DNA of 48,154 nucleotides from Sulfurospirillum sp. UBA6790 (GCA_002452855.1 DKFS01000048.1:1-48154); one strand, 5' to 3'. Counted from the first letter of the stretch, positions 1 to 8,528 are shown. The notes: generated by a model not told the origin, from the sequence alone. Program-made: numbers and translations.

Positions 1-2
1 TG

Positions 3-383
3 ATTTTGTTAATGGGCTGTTGGTTAGTGTATGAAGTTTGGAAAGACAAACGCATTCGAACCGAAACAATTTCGGCGCATAAAAGCCGTTTTGGTGTCGT
101 TTTTTTAGCAGGCGTTGTACCTTGTCCGGGTGTCATCACGCTCTCTTTTTTCGCCATCACGTTAGGTCATATTGCCATTGGAATGGTCGCCGCTCTTTTT
201 ATGAGCATTGGCATGGGGCTTAGTATCTCACTTGCGGGTCTTCTCACACACATTGTGCAATCTTCACGTAAAATCACGACCCAACCCAAATGGTTTTGGG
301 TCATTCGTCTTTTAGGGGCTATTTTTATCATTCTTTTAGGACTTTGGTTTTTATCCAATCCTATGCCAAAACGTGCCTTTTAA
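3..383 (+). CDS. NicO/RcnA-family metal permease, 5' end outside window
   Basis: This is the C-terminal part of a polytopic membrane permease of the NicO (RcnA/HoxN-like) nickel/cobalt/zinc transporter family. The reading frame is open to the left edge with no stop, so the true start lies upstream. It shows the family motif VPCPG followed by hydrophobic segments, and ends with a long hydrophobic helix and a short basic tail. It sits directly before a second gene with a NicO domain (next ATG follows the stop codon immediately), so the two are likely cotranscribed. In Haemophilus the pairing of a NicO permease with a DUF1007 protein (ZevAB) serves zinc acquisition; the metal here cannot be read from the sequence. 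Confidence 0.8.
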   Translation: MLLMGCWLVYEVWKDKRIRTETISAHKSRFGVVFLAGVVPCPGVITLSFFAITLGHIAIGMVAALFMSIGMGLSISLAGLLTHIVQSSRKITTQPKWFWVIRLLGAIFIILLGLWFLSNPMPKRAF

Positions 384-1835
384 ATGCTTATGAAAAAATT
401 TCTTTTCGCATGCCTCTTTATTGCACTGCCGTATCATCTTTTTGCCTGTGCCTTATGCGCACTGTATACCCCTTCTGCAACTGTTAAAATCTTGCTAGAT
501 GGCACGCCATCCCAAATCGATACAGCGACGTTTGAATGGCACTTTAGCCAAGAATTTGTCAAAACATTGCTAGAGCGTTACGATGACAATGGCAACAAAA
601 AGATTGACCCTGATGAATTAAAACATATCCAAATTGTTTTAGAAAATTACATTTCAAAAAGACACTACCTTACCTCCATCGAATATACAGACAATGCCGA
701 TAAAAATGCAGCGGTCAAGCATCTGCCGATTCACGTCAATCACACGCAATTGTTTTTAACCAACCAAGAGCTGATTTTTCGCTTTACGGCTTTAGTGCAA
801 CAGCCTTTTAAAATCGGAGACGAATTTTCATTTACGATTGAAGACAAAGAGGGATTTTTTCTTTTCCTCATTCATCAAGTTGAACACTCCATCGCCAAAC
901 CTTTTGCGCTAGAGTCCAATATTAACAGCTATATCGCTTTTATAAAAATCACCGATGCCGATGCGGCTCAAAACAGCGTACAACAGCCTCAACCGCAAAC
1001 CATCACTCCCGTAACGACAAACACCCCACATATCACAGCGCCTCAAATACAGCAAAATGCGACACCATCGTCATGGCTCACATGGCTTAAAGAGCATTTA
1101 ACCTTACTGCAACAAAAGGTGCAAACCATGATGAGTCAGCTCAAAGAAAAAAGCTCTCTTTTAGGATATGCACTGTTTCTAGGCTCCGCCTTTTTATACG
1201 GTGTTTTACATGCGGCAGGTCCAGGACATGGAAAAACATTGGTCAGCTCTTACCTTTTTGCATCAGAACATCGTTACTCAAAAGCATTAAGCATGGCTGC
1301 TTTAATAGGCATTGCACATACCTTTGCGGCATTTATTTTAACCGTCGTTATCTATACCGTTTTTGATCTTTTTTTCAATGCATTCTTCAATAATGTTACG
1401 TTTTACGCGACTAAACTTTCTGCGGTTGTCATCATCGCTATCGTCATTTATTTGGGAAGCAAAAAAATCAAAATATCCCGTAAACAGCCCAAAATTGTCG
1501 CGTTTTCAGCCCATCCTTTTACGTGCAGTTGCGCGGCATGTTCGCCTAAGTCACAAAGTACCGAATGGGGTGTCGTTTTAAGTGCGAGCATCGTCCCTTG
1601 CCCCGGTACAGTCGCTATTTTTATTTTTGCTCTCAGTAGTGGCGCATATGCGTTGGGCTTTTTAGCCGCGCTAGCCATGAGTTTTGGCATGAGCAGTGTC
1701 ATCGCCATAGCCGCTTTTTCGACTATCTTTCTCAAAAAACGATTTCAAAATAAATCGTTACGTATTTTTGATTATTCAGAAATCATTGGACTTGGGCTGA
1801 TGCTCATCCTTGGTCTTTTGTTACTCATTGCCTAG
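384..1835 (+). CDS. DUF1007-like periplasmic domain fused to NicO metal permease (ZevB-like)
   Basis: Two-part protein of 483 residues. A signal-like N-terminus (hydrophobic residues 5-22) leads to a periplasmic DUF1007-like domain, then a Gln/Pro/Thr-rich linker (about 197-230), then a NicO permease (about 258-483) with HAAGPGHGKT at 277-286 and VPCPG at 404-408. Residues 67-78 (DDNGNKKIDPDE) fit an EF-hand loop, with D, N, N, I, D and E at positions 1, 3, 5, 8, 9 and 12. A cytosolic loop carries a His/Cys cluster (377-386) that could bind metal. No clear ribosome binding site precedes either possible start (384 or the ATG at 390); translation may be coupled to the preceding stop codon. Likely role: moving a divalent metal together with the flanking genes. 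The metal and direction are not known. Confidence 0.75.
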   Translation: MLMKKFLFACLFIALPYHLFACALCALYTPSATVKILLDGTPSQIDTATFEWHFSQEFVKTLLERYDDNGNKKIDPDELKHIQIVLENYISKRHYLTSIEYTDNADKNAAVKHLPIHVNHTQLFLTNQELIFRFTALVQQPFKIGDEFSFTIEDKEGFFLFLIHQVEHSIAKPFALESNINSYIAFIKITDADAAQNSVQQPQPQTITPVTTNTPHITAPQIQQNATPSSWLTWLKEHLTLLQQKVQTMMSQLKEKSSLLGYALFLGSAFLYGVLHAAGPGHGKTLVSSYLFASEHRYSKALSMAALIGIAHTFAAFILTVVIYTVFDLFFNAFFNNVTFYATKLSAVVIIAIVIYLGSKKIKISRKQPKIVAFSAHPFTCSCAACSPKSQSTEWGVVLSASIVPCPGTVAIFIFALSSGAYALGFLAALAMSFGMSSVIAIAAFSTIFLKKRFQNKSLRIFDYSEIIGLGLMLILGLLLLIA

Positions 1836-1844
1836 GAAAACACG

Positions 1845-2354
1845 ATGCGATACCTTGTGTGGCTTGTAACCTTTTCCTCTATTCTCTTTGCACACCCACA
1901 TGTCTTTGTCGATGCGCATGTCGATGTCCAAAGCGATAAAATTTTACTTGTCTTTTCGTTTGATGAAATGACCTCTTCCATGCTCATGAGCGATTACGAT
2001 AAAAATAAAGACAAAAAGTTGGACGATAAAGAGATTGCTTTTATGAAAAAAGACCATTTCAATACGTTAGCGCCATACAGTTATTTTTGTCATATTTTTG
2101 ATGGAACCGACGAATTAGACATCACCACGGTTAATGATTTTTTTGCAGCATTTCAAGACAATAAAGTTATTTACATTTTTTCCATTCCCAAACCAAAACT
2201 CAAGCACTATGAACTGCGTTTTTACGACGGAGAGATGTATGTGGCGATGGTCGTGCGCCCTGAATTTATTACATGTAAAAGTCCGATTACCTGCAAAGTT
2301 GAGGGGTATGACGCGGATTTTTACTACGGATATAAGGTAAGCATTAACGAGTAA
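1845..2354 (+). CDS. DUF1007 family periplasmic protein (ZevA-like)
   Basis: A secreted protein of 169 residues with an N-terminal hydrophobic signal and the family hallmark HPHVFVDAHV at 17-26, which would become the histidine-rich mature N-terminus after cleavage. Residues 52-63 form a good EF-hand-like loop (DKNKDKKLDDKE), the same kind as in the preceding fusion protein. An AGGA ribosome binding site lies before the ATG, 9 bases after the upstream stop. DUF1007 proteins accompany NicO permeases; in Haemophilus ZevA and ZevB act together in zinc uptake. A copy of the window-wide palindrome TTACATGTAA falls inside the gene (2269-2278) and encodes TCK. Role as the soluble partner of the permease is inferred from family and order. 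Confidence 0.75.
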   Translation: MRYLVWLVTFSSILFAHPHVFVDAHVDVQSDKILLVFSFDEMTSSMLMSDYDKNKDKKLDDKEIAFMKKDHFNTLAPYSYFCHIFDGTDELDITTVNDFFAAFQDNKVIYIFSIPKPKLKHYELRFYDGEMYVAMVVRPEFITCKSPITCKVEGYDADFYYGYKVSINE

Positions 2355-2374
2355 GAAGAGGAAGCCCTCTTCTT
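2353..2374. terminator. hairpin after the metal-transport genes
   Basis: Perfect 9-bp stem AAGAAGAGG / CCTCTTCTT with a 4-base loop directly at the stop codon of the DUF1007 gene. It lacks a T-run on either strand, so it may be an RNA-stabilising hairpin rather than a full intrinsic terminator. Confidence 0.45.
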
Positions 2375-2483
2375 AGCACGTACATTTGCAAAAAAGCAGT
2401 TTTTCTTTGCGCGGTTGTTGCACATGAGGTGCATTTTTAGACGAAGCGATGCTTCTTTTTAGAAGCAAAACTGGCACACTCAT
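2373..2483 (-). CDS. possible 36-residue protein after flavodoxin
   Basis: A minus-strand frame starts with an ATG overlapping the flavodoxin stop codon (ATGA) and runs 36 codons. The product is basic and ends in a cysteine cluster, CKCTC. The coupling to fldA is suggestive. Against it, the frame overlaps two plus-strand terminator-like hairpins, is very short, and has no family I recognise. The stop codon lies in the arm of the 2353-2374 hairpin. Treat as a candidate small gene only. Confidence 0.25.
   Translation of the reverse strand: MSVPVLLLKRSIASSKNAPHVQQPRKEKLLFCKCTC
2419..2460 (+). terminator. two small intrinsic-terminator-like hairpins
   Basis: Two short stems each followed by five or more T on the plus strand: TGCAC/GTGCA at 2419-2433 with T at 2434-2438, and GAAGC/GCTTC at 2443-2455 with T to 2460. 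Together they fit termination of the rightward metal-transport operon facing the leftward flavodoxin operon. Confidence 0.55.
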
Positions 2484-2986
2484 GCGCTCTCCTTTAATGA
2501 CAGTTCAAGTTGTTTGCACCACGCGTCAATACGACTAGAGGTCAAATCACTTTGGTTCTCTTCATCCAACACAAGCCCCACAAATTTGCCATCAATAATA
2601 GAAGCCGAATGGTCATAACTGTAACCTACATCTTCCCATGAACCAATCACATGAGCGCCTTTTTCAATGACTTTATCGTAAATCAAACGCAACCCACTGA
2701 CAAAATCACTGCTGTAACTCTCTTGATCGCCTAAGCCAAACAAGGCTACTTTTTTGCCTTCCAAATCAGCTTTCATCAGATGGCTCATAAACGATTCCCA
2801 ATCATCTTGCAATTCACCATCATACCATGTCGATGTGCCTAAAATGAGTAAATCATACTGTGCCAAATCATCACCGTTTTTAAGTTTACCCACATCGTAT
2901 AAATCAGCACCGAATTGTTTTTGAATGATACTAGCCGCTTCAGCGGTATTGCCGTTTGTACTGCCATAAAATATGCCTATTTTCAT
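2480..2986 (-). CDS. fldA: flavodoxin
   Basis: Long-chain-type flavodoxin, 168 residues. It starts with the typical FMN phosphate-binding loop (IGIFYGSTNGNTAEAA), followed by the flavin-stacking region GTSTWYDGELQDDW and GLGDQESYSSDF. It is a soluble one-electron carrier; in Campylobacterota such as Helicobacter, flavodoxin takes electrons from pyruvate:acceptor oxidoreductase. A strong AGGAG site precedes the ATG. It lies 10 bases after the stop of a small conserved gene and probably shares its promoter, which overlaps a Fur-like site. Use of flavodoxin under low iron is common, which fits that site. Confidence 0.93.
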   Translation of the reverse strand: MKIGIFYGSTNGNTAEAASIIQKQFGADLYDVGKLKNGDDLAQYDLLILGTSTWYDGELQDDWESFMSHLMKADLEGKKVALFGLGDQESYSSDFVSGLRLIYDKVIEKGAHVIGSWEDVGYSYDHSASIIDGKFVGLVLDEENQSDLTSSRIDAWCKQLELSLKESA

Positions 2987-2996
2987 AATATTTCTC

Positions 2997-3443
2997 CTAA
3001 TAAATTGTATAAGGTACCAGTTTAAGGGTGTATTCTAGTCCTAAGGCATCAAGCTTTGGACTCCTAATGGGGACGTGTTTTCTAAAATTTTCATTGCGAG
3101 GAAACAGTAAGTAGATATGCTTGCACTCTTTAGATTCTAAACGCTCTATCGCTTGATTGATCTCCTCACACGCTTCCATATCCACACGTTGTTCGATTAT
3201 TTTCCATGTCGGATAAAGATGCAAAGCATCGGCACATTCTTCACTTTCGATGACAATGCTTAGCGCATCTTGCGTAATGGACTTATCGGGATTTTGTCGC
3301 TTAACACGATGAAAAACATGGTGTGCAAACAGTTCATACGAATTGATGGTAAAGCAAAACTGCGGATGCGATGCAAGTAGTTCTAAATCGGTTTTATCAA
3401 AACGCTGACTGATTTCATTTAACGTTGAAAGGGCTTCGGACAT
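2997..3443 (-). CDS. conserved hypothetical protein, flavodoxin neighbour
   Basis: A 148-residue soluble protein without signal peptide or membrane segment and without a motif I can tie to a function. From memory, Campylobacter and Helicobacter carry a protein of similar size directly beside fldA, so this is probably its orthologue. An AAGGAG ribosome binding site lies just before the ATG. Being the first gene of the flavodoxin operon suggests a role in flavodoxin expression or use, but this is only inferred from position. Confidence 0.7.
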   Translation of the reverse strand: MSEALSTLNEISQRFDKTDLELLASHPQFCFTINSYELFAHHVFHRVKRQNPDKSITQDALSIVIESEECADALHLYPTWKIIEQRVDMEACEEINQAIERLESKECKHIYLLFPRNENFRKHVPIRSPKLDALGLEYTLKLVPYTIY

Positions 3444-3467
3444 TTTGGCTCCTTGTTTATTTTTGAA

Positions 3468-3496
3468 ATGATAACCGTTTTCAATTAATAAGTCAA
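3468..3496 (-). promoter_or_regulatory. promoter of flavodoxin operon with Fur-like site
   Basis: On the minus strand TTGACT (3496-3491) and TATCAT (3473-3468) are 17 bases apart, a good sigma-70 promoter. The -10 box lies inside a near-perfect 7-1-7 inverted repeat, TGATAAC-C-GTTTTCA (3469-3483), which resembles a Fur box. Iron-dependent repression of the flavodoxin operon is a reasonable inference. Confidence 0.5.
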
Positions 3497-3770
3497 GAAA
3501 ATAACCTCATTTGCATTCAAAATAAATTTCAAAAGGTGTACAGTTCCCTATTTTAGACTTTTATATGACTTTGCATCTCAAGATAGAAAAAAGGCACCGT
3601 CTTTTCAATAGCGCAAAAAACGTTGATAAAAACAGTTACATGTAATAATCTTTGGCGCATTATATAAATCAAAATAACTCAATCTTCCCGCAAGGAAATA
3701 GCTTTCACACTCTTTTGTTTAAATGCTTTTTCGGTATGATTTCTCTTCATTTTCATATAAGAAGTCTACG
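3497..3770. other. intergenic region before LysE-type gene
   Basis: This gap between divergent genes holds one copy of the TTACATGTAA palindrome (3636-3645) and AT-rich promoter-like sequence before the plus-strand exporter gene. No further gene or RNA is visible. Confidence 0.5.
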
Positions 3771-4397
3771 ATGCCACTTGATCTTGTTACGTTTTTTATC
3801 GCGATTACGCTGCTTACAATGACACCGGGTGCGGATACGATGATCGTTATGCGCAATACACTAAGAGGTGGTGCGAAAGATGGTCTTGTTTCAAGTCTGG
3901 GGATTTGCTCAGGGCTTTTTGTGCATGCAACACTTTCAGCAGTGGGAATCTCAGCAGTTTTGCTTTACTCAGCCACCGCGTTTACGCTTCTTAAAACCTT
4001 AGGAGCGCTCTATTTATTGTGGCTTGGTTTTTCGTCGCTTAAATCGTTTTGGAATGCCAAAGGGGTCCATCAAAAACACATCGCGCAAAAACCGTTTCGA
4101 TTTTGGACGTCTCTTAGAGAAGGCTTTTTATCGAATGTTCTCAACCCAAAAGCGGTCATTTTTTACATGGCGTTTTTACCGCAATTCATTTCGCATGAAC
4201 ACTCCGCACTGCTTCAATCGCTCTTCTTAGCCCTCTTACATTTTATCGTGGGGACGATTTGGCAAGGCATTTTGGTGTATACGATTGTCTCCGCCAACGG
4301 TTTTATCACGAAAAAGAGTGTACGCCAAAGTCTAGATGCCATCTCTGGCATCGTCATGATAGGCCTTGGTATTAGACTCTTTTTAGAAAAACACTAA
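3771..4397 (+). CDS. LysE/RhtB family amino-acid exporter
   Basis: A six-helix inner-membrane exporter of the LysE/RhtB family, 208 residues from the chosen ATG. It shows the family N-terminus (MPLDLVTFFIAITLLTMTPG then ADTMIVMRN) and the LNPKAVIFYMAFLPQF segment. The frame extends 16 codons further upstream, but family alignment puts the start at 3771. Its last bases overlap the convergent epimerase gene by four. Members export amino acids or related small molecules; the substrate cannot be told here. A second member of the family lies at 8945. Confidence 0.88.
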   Translation: MPLDLVTFFIAITLLTMTPGADTMIVMRNTLRGGAKDGLVSSLGICSGLFVHATLSAVGISAVLLYSATAFTLLKTLGALYLLWLGFSSLKSFWNAKGVHQKHIAQKPFRFWTSLREGFLSNVLNPKAVIFYMAFLPQFISHEHSALLQSLFLALLHFIVGTIWQGILVYTIVSANGFITKKSVRQSLDAISGIVMIGLGIRLFLEKH

Positions 4398-5212
4398 GAG
4401 AGAATCTTTGTCAAAGCACTCTGTAAATCAGGATATTGAAAAACAAAACCTTTTTCCAAAAGTGCTTTGGGATAGACCTCTTTACTGTCCAATAAAACCG
4501 TAGAACCTTCTCCAAAAAGCATTTTGATAATAAATGCAGGCACCGGAATAAACGTAGGTCGATGCAACACTTTTCCTAAGATTTTTGTAAATTTAAAGTT
4601 TGTGAGCGGTTGTGGTGCTGTGGCATTGAAAATCCCTTCTAAATGGTTTTCAAGTACAAACGCATAGATGGCGACTAAATCCTCTAAGGCGATCCAACTC
4701 GTTACCATGCTCCCATCACCGATGATGCCGCCCATACCCATTTTAAAGGCAGGCAACATTTTATCCAAGGCGCCGCCCTCTTTTCCTAATACAACCCCAA
4801 AGCGTAAAATCGTGGTGCATTTCGTACATTTTTGCGCTTCCCTCTCCCATGCAAGAGCGAGTGTGCCTAAAAAATCTTCTCCAAATTTTTGACTCTGCTC
4901 ATCACAAGGCACATTGTTAGGGTAAATACCAACGGCAGAGGTGGAGATAAAATGCTTGATATCGCTTTGATTGATTGCTTCAACCAGTGTTTTCGTGGTT
5001 TCAATGCGACTGGAGTATAGCACTTTTTTATAGTCTTCATCCCATTTTGCGACAATGGGCGCACCTGCAAGATTAAAAACGGCGTCCACACCTTGCAGTT
5101 TCGCAACAATCGTTGCAACATCATCATGACGTTCAATCACCACAAAATCAGGAAAAGCCCGTTTAAGTGCGTTTGCGACAAATCCACTCGCTCCGTTCAT
5201 TGCTACTTTCAT
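4394..5212 (-). CDS. TIGR01777 family NAD(P)-dependent epimerase (YfcH-like)
   Basis: A 272-residue short-chain epimerase-like protein of the YfcH/SDR39U1 type. The Rossmann glycine motif appears near the N-terminus (MNGASGFVANAL), followed by VFNLAGAPI and ISTSAVGIY, and the C-terminal DUF1731-like region. It starts one base after the NosL-like stop codon, so it is probably the last gene of that operon. The substrate of this family is not established. The convergent exporter gene overlaps its end by four bases. Confidence 0.85.
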   Translation of the reverse strand: MKVAMNGASGFVANALKRAFPDFVVIERHDDVATIVAKLQGVDAVFNLAGAPIVAKWDEDYKKVLYSSRIETTKTLVEAINQSDIKHFISTSAVGIYPNNVPCDEQSQKFGEDFLGTLALAWEREAQKCTKCTTILRFGVVLGKEGGALDKMLPAFKMGMGGIIGDGSMVTSWIALEDLVAIYAFVLENHLEGIFNATAPQPLTNFKFTKILGKVLHRPTFIPVPAFIIKMLFGEGSTVLLDSKEVYPKALLEKGFVFQYPDLQSALTKILS

Positions 5213-5213
5213 G

Positions 5214-5720
5214 TTAATGTCCTTTCAGATGTTGTCTAATTTTTGGGTCTTGCATCGTTTCGCCTCGAAGCATACGCAAGCGCATCGAACGAAAGTCTAT
5301 CATACCTTCTTTTGCATTCTCATAGGCTCCAAAGCCATATTTCATAGGTGTTTCATCATCCAACGTATAGCTCGCTTTAAAGGCGTCAATATAGCGATTG
5401 GTATCGTTGCTAAACACGAAAAACGTTGTTTGAAAGGGGTCTATCTTTTCTGTTTTGAGCCACAGTATAGCACAACCAACGTCATCAAAAAAATGTGTTT
5501 TTTTATCAATGGTAATGATTTGCGCCGTGTGCTTCTTACCGACTAAATACATATGGCATTCAGGACATTGAATTGTATTGTCTTTAAATTCCAACGGCTT
5601 CGCCTCTGTGTTCGTAATATCCGTAGGAAGTTGATGTTTTACATGTAAAAACCAAAAGACGCTACCAAGAGCAATCAACGGAAATAAAATTAAGACCAAA
5701 ATACCCGAATAACGCTTCAT
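5214..5720 (-). CDS. NosL-like membrane-anchored metal-binding protein
   Basis: 168 residues: an N-terminal membrane anchor (about 6-25), then a periplasmic NosL-like domain with the copper-binding signature CPECHM (CxxCxM) and a further Cys in HFFDDVGCAILW. In denitrifiers NosL is a lipoprotein that delivers Cu(I) to nitrous oxide reductase; no nosZ is visible here. The ATG at 5720 has GGAG upstream and overlaps the previous stop (ATGA); a GTG two codons earlier is an alternative. The palindrome TTTTACATGTAAAA (5637-5650) encodes LHVK right after the anchor. Context with a MacB-type ABC transporter suggests copper or other metal handling at the envelope; this is inference. Confidence 0.75.
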   Translation of the reverse strand: MKRYSGILVLILFPLIALGSVFWFLHVKHQLPTDITNTEAKPLEFKDNTIQCPECHMYLVGKKHTAQIITIDKKTHFFDDVGCAILWLKTEKIDPFQTTFFVFSNDTNRYIDAFKASYTLDDETPMKYGFGAYENAKEGMIDFRSMRLRMLRGETMQDPKIRQHLKGH

Positions 5721-6679
5721 AACCACACTCCATTTCGCATATAATAACTTAAAGGATACGCTGAGATACTGATGACATACAGCGCATTGACCACGAGAGA
5801 TATATCAAAAAATCGCTTTGTTTTTGTATGACGCATGACATCTAAAATGCCTCCGCAAATACCATAAAACGTTCCGATAAACAAAAGCGTGTACAAACCA
5901 TACCCCACATAAAAATAGTCGCTTTGCAACAAACAAAATGGGCAATGATGCGTCGGAAGTTCATACACGTAAGGGCTAAAAAATAAAATGAGCGACACAA
6001 TAGCAAAAAAACATAAAAAAATATTGGAAAGAATTAAAAGTGGTGTGTTTTTCACCTTATACGCCACGATGAGCACAGCAAAACTCGCGTAAAAAAGAAG
6101 CATCCAGACGTTGGCATCCACTAAGAAAAGCAACGACACGGACGAGGTGCTTGCCGCAGAAAACAAGGTACCACAACAGCTGACAATTTTGCTGATATTC
6201 AGGCTTGTAAAAAAGTCGATTTCTAAGAAAATTTCCACAAAAAGCGGTATGGCAAACAAAGTAAAAAGAAAAAATTTGAGCTTCGTAAAAGGCTGCGTTT
6301 CCTCTTTCATATCGGCGTGGTGCAAAAGGAGCCAAAATCCAAAAAGATAGAGATTCACCAGTTTAAAGAGCGTTAAATTGAGTCCAAAATCAACGGAGTT
6401 TACGACACCGCTCGCACACATCGCACCCGTGATGATGGATGAGAGCGTATCACACGTGAAGATAAAAAAGAGAAACAATGGCAATTTAAGCACAAACAGA
6501 TACTTAATGATAACCGCCACCAAATAACTTTGCTGATACAGCTTATACTGAAGAGGTGTTGTTGCTTTGGCATTCCATAGCAATGCAATTTTCGCACTGA
6601 GAAAAAAAGCGATCAGCCCAAAGAAGATAAAAATGACATCAAGCACTAAAAGCGCAACGATTTGAGGCGTTAAACTCAT
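5717..6679 (-). CDS. polytopic membrane protein of the NosL/ABC cluster
   Basis: 320 residues with about eight hydrophobic segments and no family I can name with confidence. It carries several cysteines facing likely loops: a CAS segment near residue 88, a CC pair in the middle, and HHCPFCLLQ in the C-terminal half. The CxxC next to a helix recalls DsbB/VKOR-like thiol chemistry, but overall similarity to those is not visible. It overlaps the ABC ATPase gene and the NosL-like gene by four bases each, so it is clearly translated with them. A role in redox control or anchoring of a metal site is inferred. Confidence 0.65.
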   Translation of the reverse strand: MSLTPQIVALLVLDVIFIFFGLIAFFLSAKIALLWNAKATTPLQYKLYQQSYLVAVIIKYLFVLKLPLFLFFIFTCDTLSSIITGAMCASGVVNSVDFGLNLTLFKLVNLYLFGFWLLLHHADMKEETQPFTKLKFFLFTLFAIPLFVEIFLEIDFFTSLNISKIVSCCGTLFSAASTSSVSLLFLVDANVWMLLFYASFAVLIVAYKVKNTPLLILSNIFLCFFAIVSLILFFSPYVYELPTHHCPFCLLQSDYFYVGYGLYTLLFIGTFYGICGGILDVMRHTKTKRFFDISLVVNALYVISISAYPLSYYMRNGVWL

Positions 6680-7344
6680 GACACAACGTTCCCATTGCGT
6701 AGTTCTACGATTCTATCGACAAAAGGCTGTTCAAAAAAGAGTGGGTCGTGTGTGGCAATAATGAGCGTCACACCACGGCGTTTTAATTCCGACAACTGTG
6801 CCATCAATGCTTTTGATAGTTTTGCGTCCAGATTGGCCGTTGGCTCGTCGGCAAGGACGATAGAAGGCGTGTTAATCAAAGCACGCGCAATCGCAACGCG
6901 CTGTTGTTCTCCCCCTGAAAGCTGTTTGATAGCACGTTTGGCTTTTGATGCAAGCTCAAACTGATTCATAGCAGCATGGGCTTTTTCATGCAAGGTTTTT
7001 AACGGAGGATTGTCTGGGATAAGAGGCGCTATGATATTTTCTTCAACAGTTAAACTAGGAATTAAATGAAATTTTTGAAAAATAAAACCTATATGCGCGC
7101 GTCTAAACTGGGCACTTAAATGCTCTGGCAATTTGGATATCTCTTTTCCCATGACACTGACTTCACCACTGGTGGGCTTTAACAATCCTGCAATTAAAGA
7201 GAGCAATGTACTCTTCCCACTGCCACTCGCTCCTCGTATCACCACGCATTCGCCCTCTTTTACATGTAAAAACACATGCGCTAAGGCATGGCATATTTCA
7301 TCATGTTGTGCAAAGGTTTTGGTGACGTCATTGAGCACTATCAT
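6676..7344 (-). CDS. ABC transporter ATPase, LolD/MacB type
   Basis: A 222-residue ATPase with Walker A GASGSGKST, Q-loop region FIFQKFHLIPSL, signature LSGGEQQRVAIARAL, Walker B VLADEPTANLD and switch His in IIATHDP. The subfamily (LolD/MacB/FtsE-like) works with FtsX-type permeases as mechanotransmission pumps. Gene ends overlap the permease and the polytopic protein by four bases. The palindrome at 7260-7269 encodes LHVK inside the first beta region. It most likely powers the adjacent permease. Confidence 0.92.
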   Translation of the reverse strand: MIVLNDVTKTFAQHDEICHALAHVFLHVKEGECVVIRGASGSGKSTLLSLIAGLLKPTSGEVSVMGKEISKLPEHLSAQFRRAHIGFIFQKFHLIPSLTVEENIIAPLIPDNPPLKTLHEKAHAAMNQFELASKAKRAIKQLSGGEQQRVAIARALINTPSIVLADEPTANLDAKLSKALMAQLSELKRRGVTLIIATHDPLFFEQPFVDRIVELRNGNVVS

Positions 7345-8528
7345 CGCATCACCTCATCGGCATCGAGCGTTGAAGCACGCCATGCAGGAATCAATGTTGC
7401 GGCAATGTAAATGGGTACACTGAGGAAAAAAAGCAGCACGAGCATTGTCGCATTGAGGCTAAAAGGAAGAACAAACGAAGGTTTTAGCTCTGAATAACCG
7501 ATAAACACCTCTCGTAAAAGAGGCGCGTGCAACCCATAGACAAAAAAGAGAGCGGCGCAAACTCCAGCTAAAAAAGCACCCAAAGAGAGAATAAAACTTT
7601 CATAAAATTTTTCTTGCATTATCTCATCCATGCCCCAACCAAGCGCTTTTAAAATACCGATTTCTCGCTTCTCTTCTGAACTTAAACCACTGGTTTTATC
7701 ATAGATAATGATAAAAAAAGCAAACGCGCAAACGCTAAAGAGCGAAAGAAAAAATCCACTTTTATAATCAAAGATATTTTGATAGCTCACGCGAATATCA
7801 TCTTGCGTGATTGCCCGCATATCGGGGTATTTTTCCGTAATTTTTTGCACTATCGTTGCAATTTCTTTTGGGTTTGCCACATGCACCACAATATCGGTGG
7901 CTCTGTTTCTATCCATGCCGAAAATCTCATACACTATTTTTTTGGGCATTAAAATCAAATCATTGGATTCTAAAGAGAGATCGGAGTGAAAAACGCCTGC
8001 GATAGAGACTCTTTTCCATGTGCCTTTTTCGGTAATAAAATTAAAAAAATCCGTATAGTAGTTCTCTTCAAGTACTCTTTTCACGCCTTCACCGACAATC
8101 ATCGCTTCATCTTTTTCCAATGTTTTCAGATTGACATTTTGAAGTAAGGCGCCTAAACGCTCTTTGTACGGTTCTTCAAAAGCGTCCACACCCACGACGG
8201 AGAAATTAACCCCAGCGGGCTTAAAATAGTAATACCCCCAAATGCGTGGAACAACACGGCTTACGCCTGCAATTTCAAGCAAAGCATCTACTCTGTCGAT
8301 GCTGACATCACTTTGTTTGCCTGCCACAAAGCGTTGTAACGTAATTTCGGGCAGTGTTTTAAGGGTGGTATTGAGTTCTAGTTTAATCGCATCGGCAATC
8401 ATAAGAATAGAAGCAAGTAAAAAAATGAGCAGACTTAAGATGATAAAAATGAAAAAGCTTTTGCCTCGCTGGCGGATTAAAGCGCGCAGTGCATACTCTA
8501 AGAGTAAAAAATTGAGACTAATGCGCAT
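7341..8528 (-). CDS. MacB/FtsX-type ABC permease
   Basis: 395 residues: one N-terminal membrane helix (about 24-46), a large periplasmic domain, and three C-terminal helices (about 265-285, 310-335, 355-380) with the typical EEKREIGILKALG coupling segment at about 285-297. This is the MacB/LolC/FtsX permease layout, which drives extracytoplasmic conformational work or lipoprotein extraction rather than classical transmembrane transport. It overlaps its ATPase by four bases and the preceding small gene by 11 bases. In similar clusters elsewhere such permeases occur next to NosL-like proteins; the cargo is unknown. Confidence 0.88.
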   Translation of the reverse strand: MRISLNFLLLEYALRALIRQRGKSFFIFIILSLLIFLLASILMIADAIKLELNTTLKTLPEITLQRFVAGKQSDVSIDRVDALLEIAGVSRVVPRIWGYYYFKPAGVNFSVVGVDAFEEPYKERLGALLQNVNLKTLEKDEAMIVGEGVKRVLEENYYTDFFNFITEKGTWKRVSIAGVFHSDLSLESNDLILMPKKIVYEIFGMDRNRATDIVVHVANPKEIATIVQKITEKYPDMRAITQDDIRVSYQNIFDYKSGFFLSLFSVCAFAFFIIIYDKTSGLSSEEKREIGILKALGWGMDEIMQEKFYESFILSLGAFLAGVCAALFFVYGLHAPLLREVFIGYSELKPSFVLPFSLNATMLVLLFFLSVPIYIAATLIPAWRASTLDADEVMR

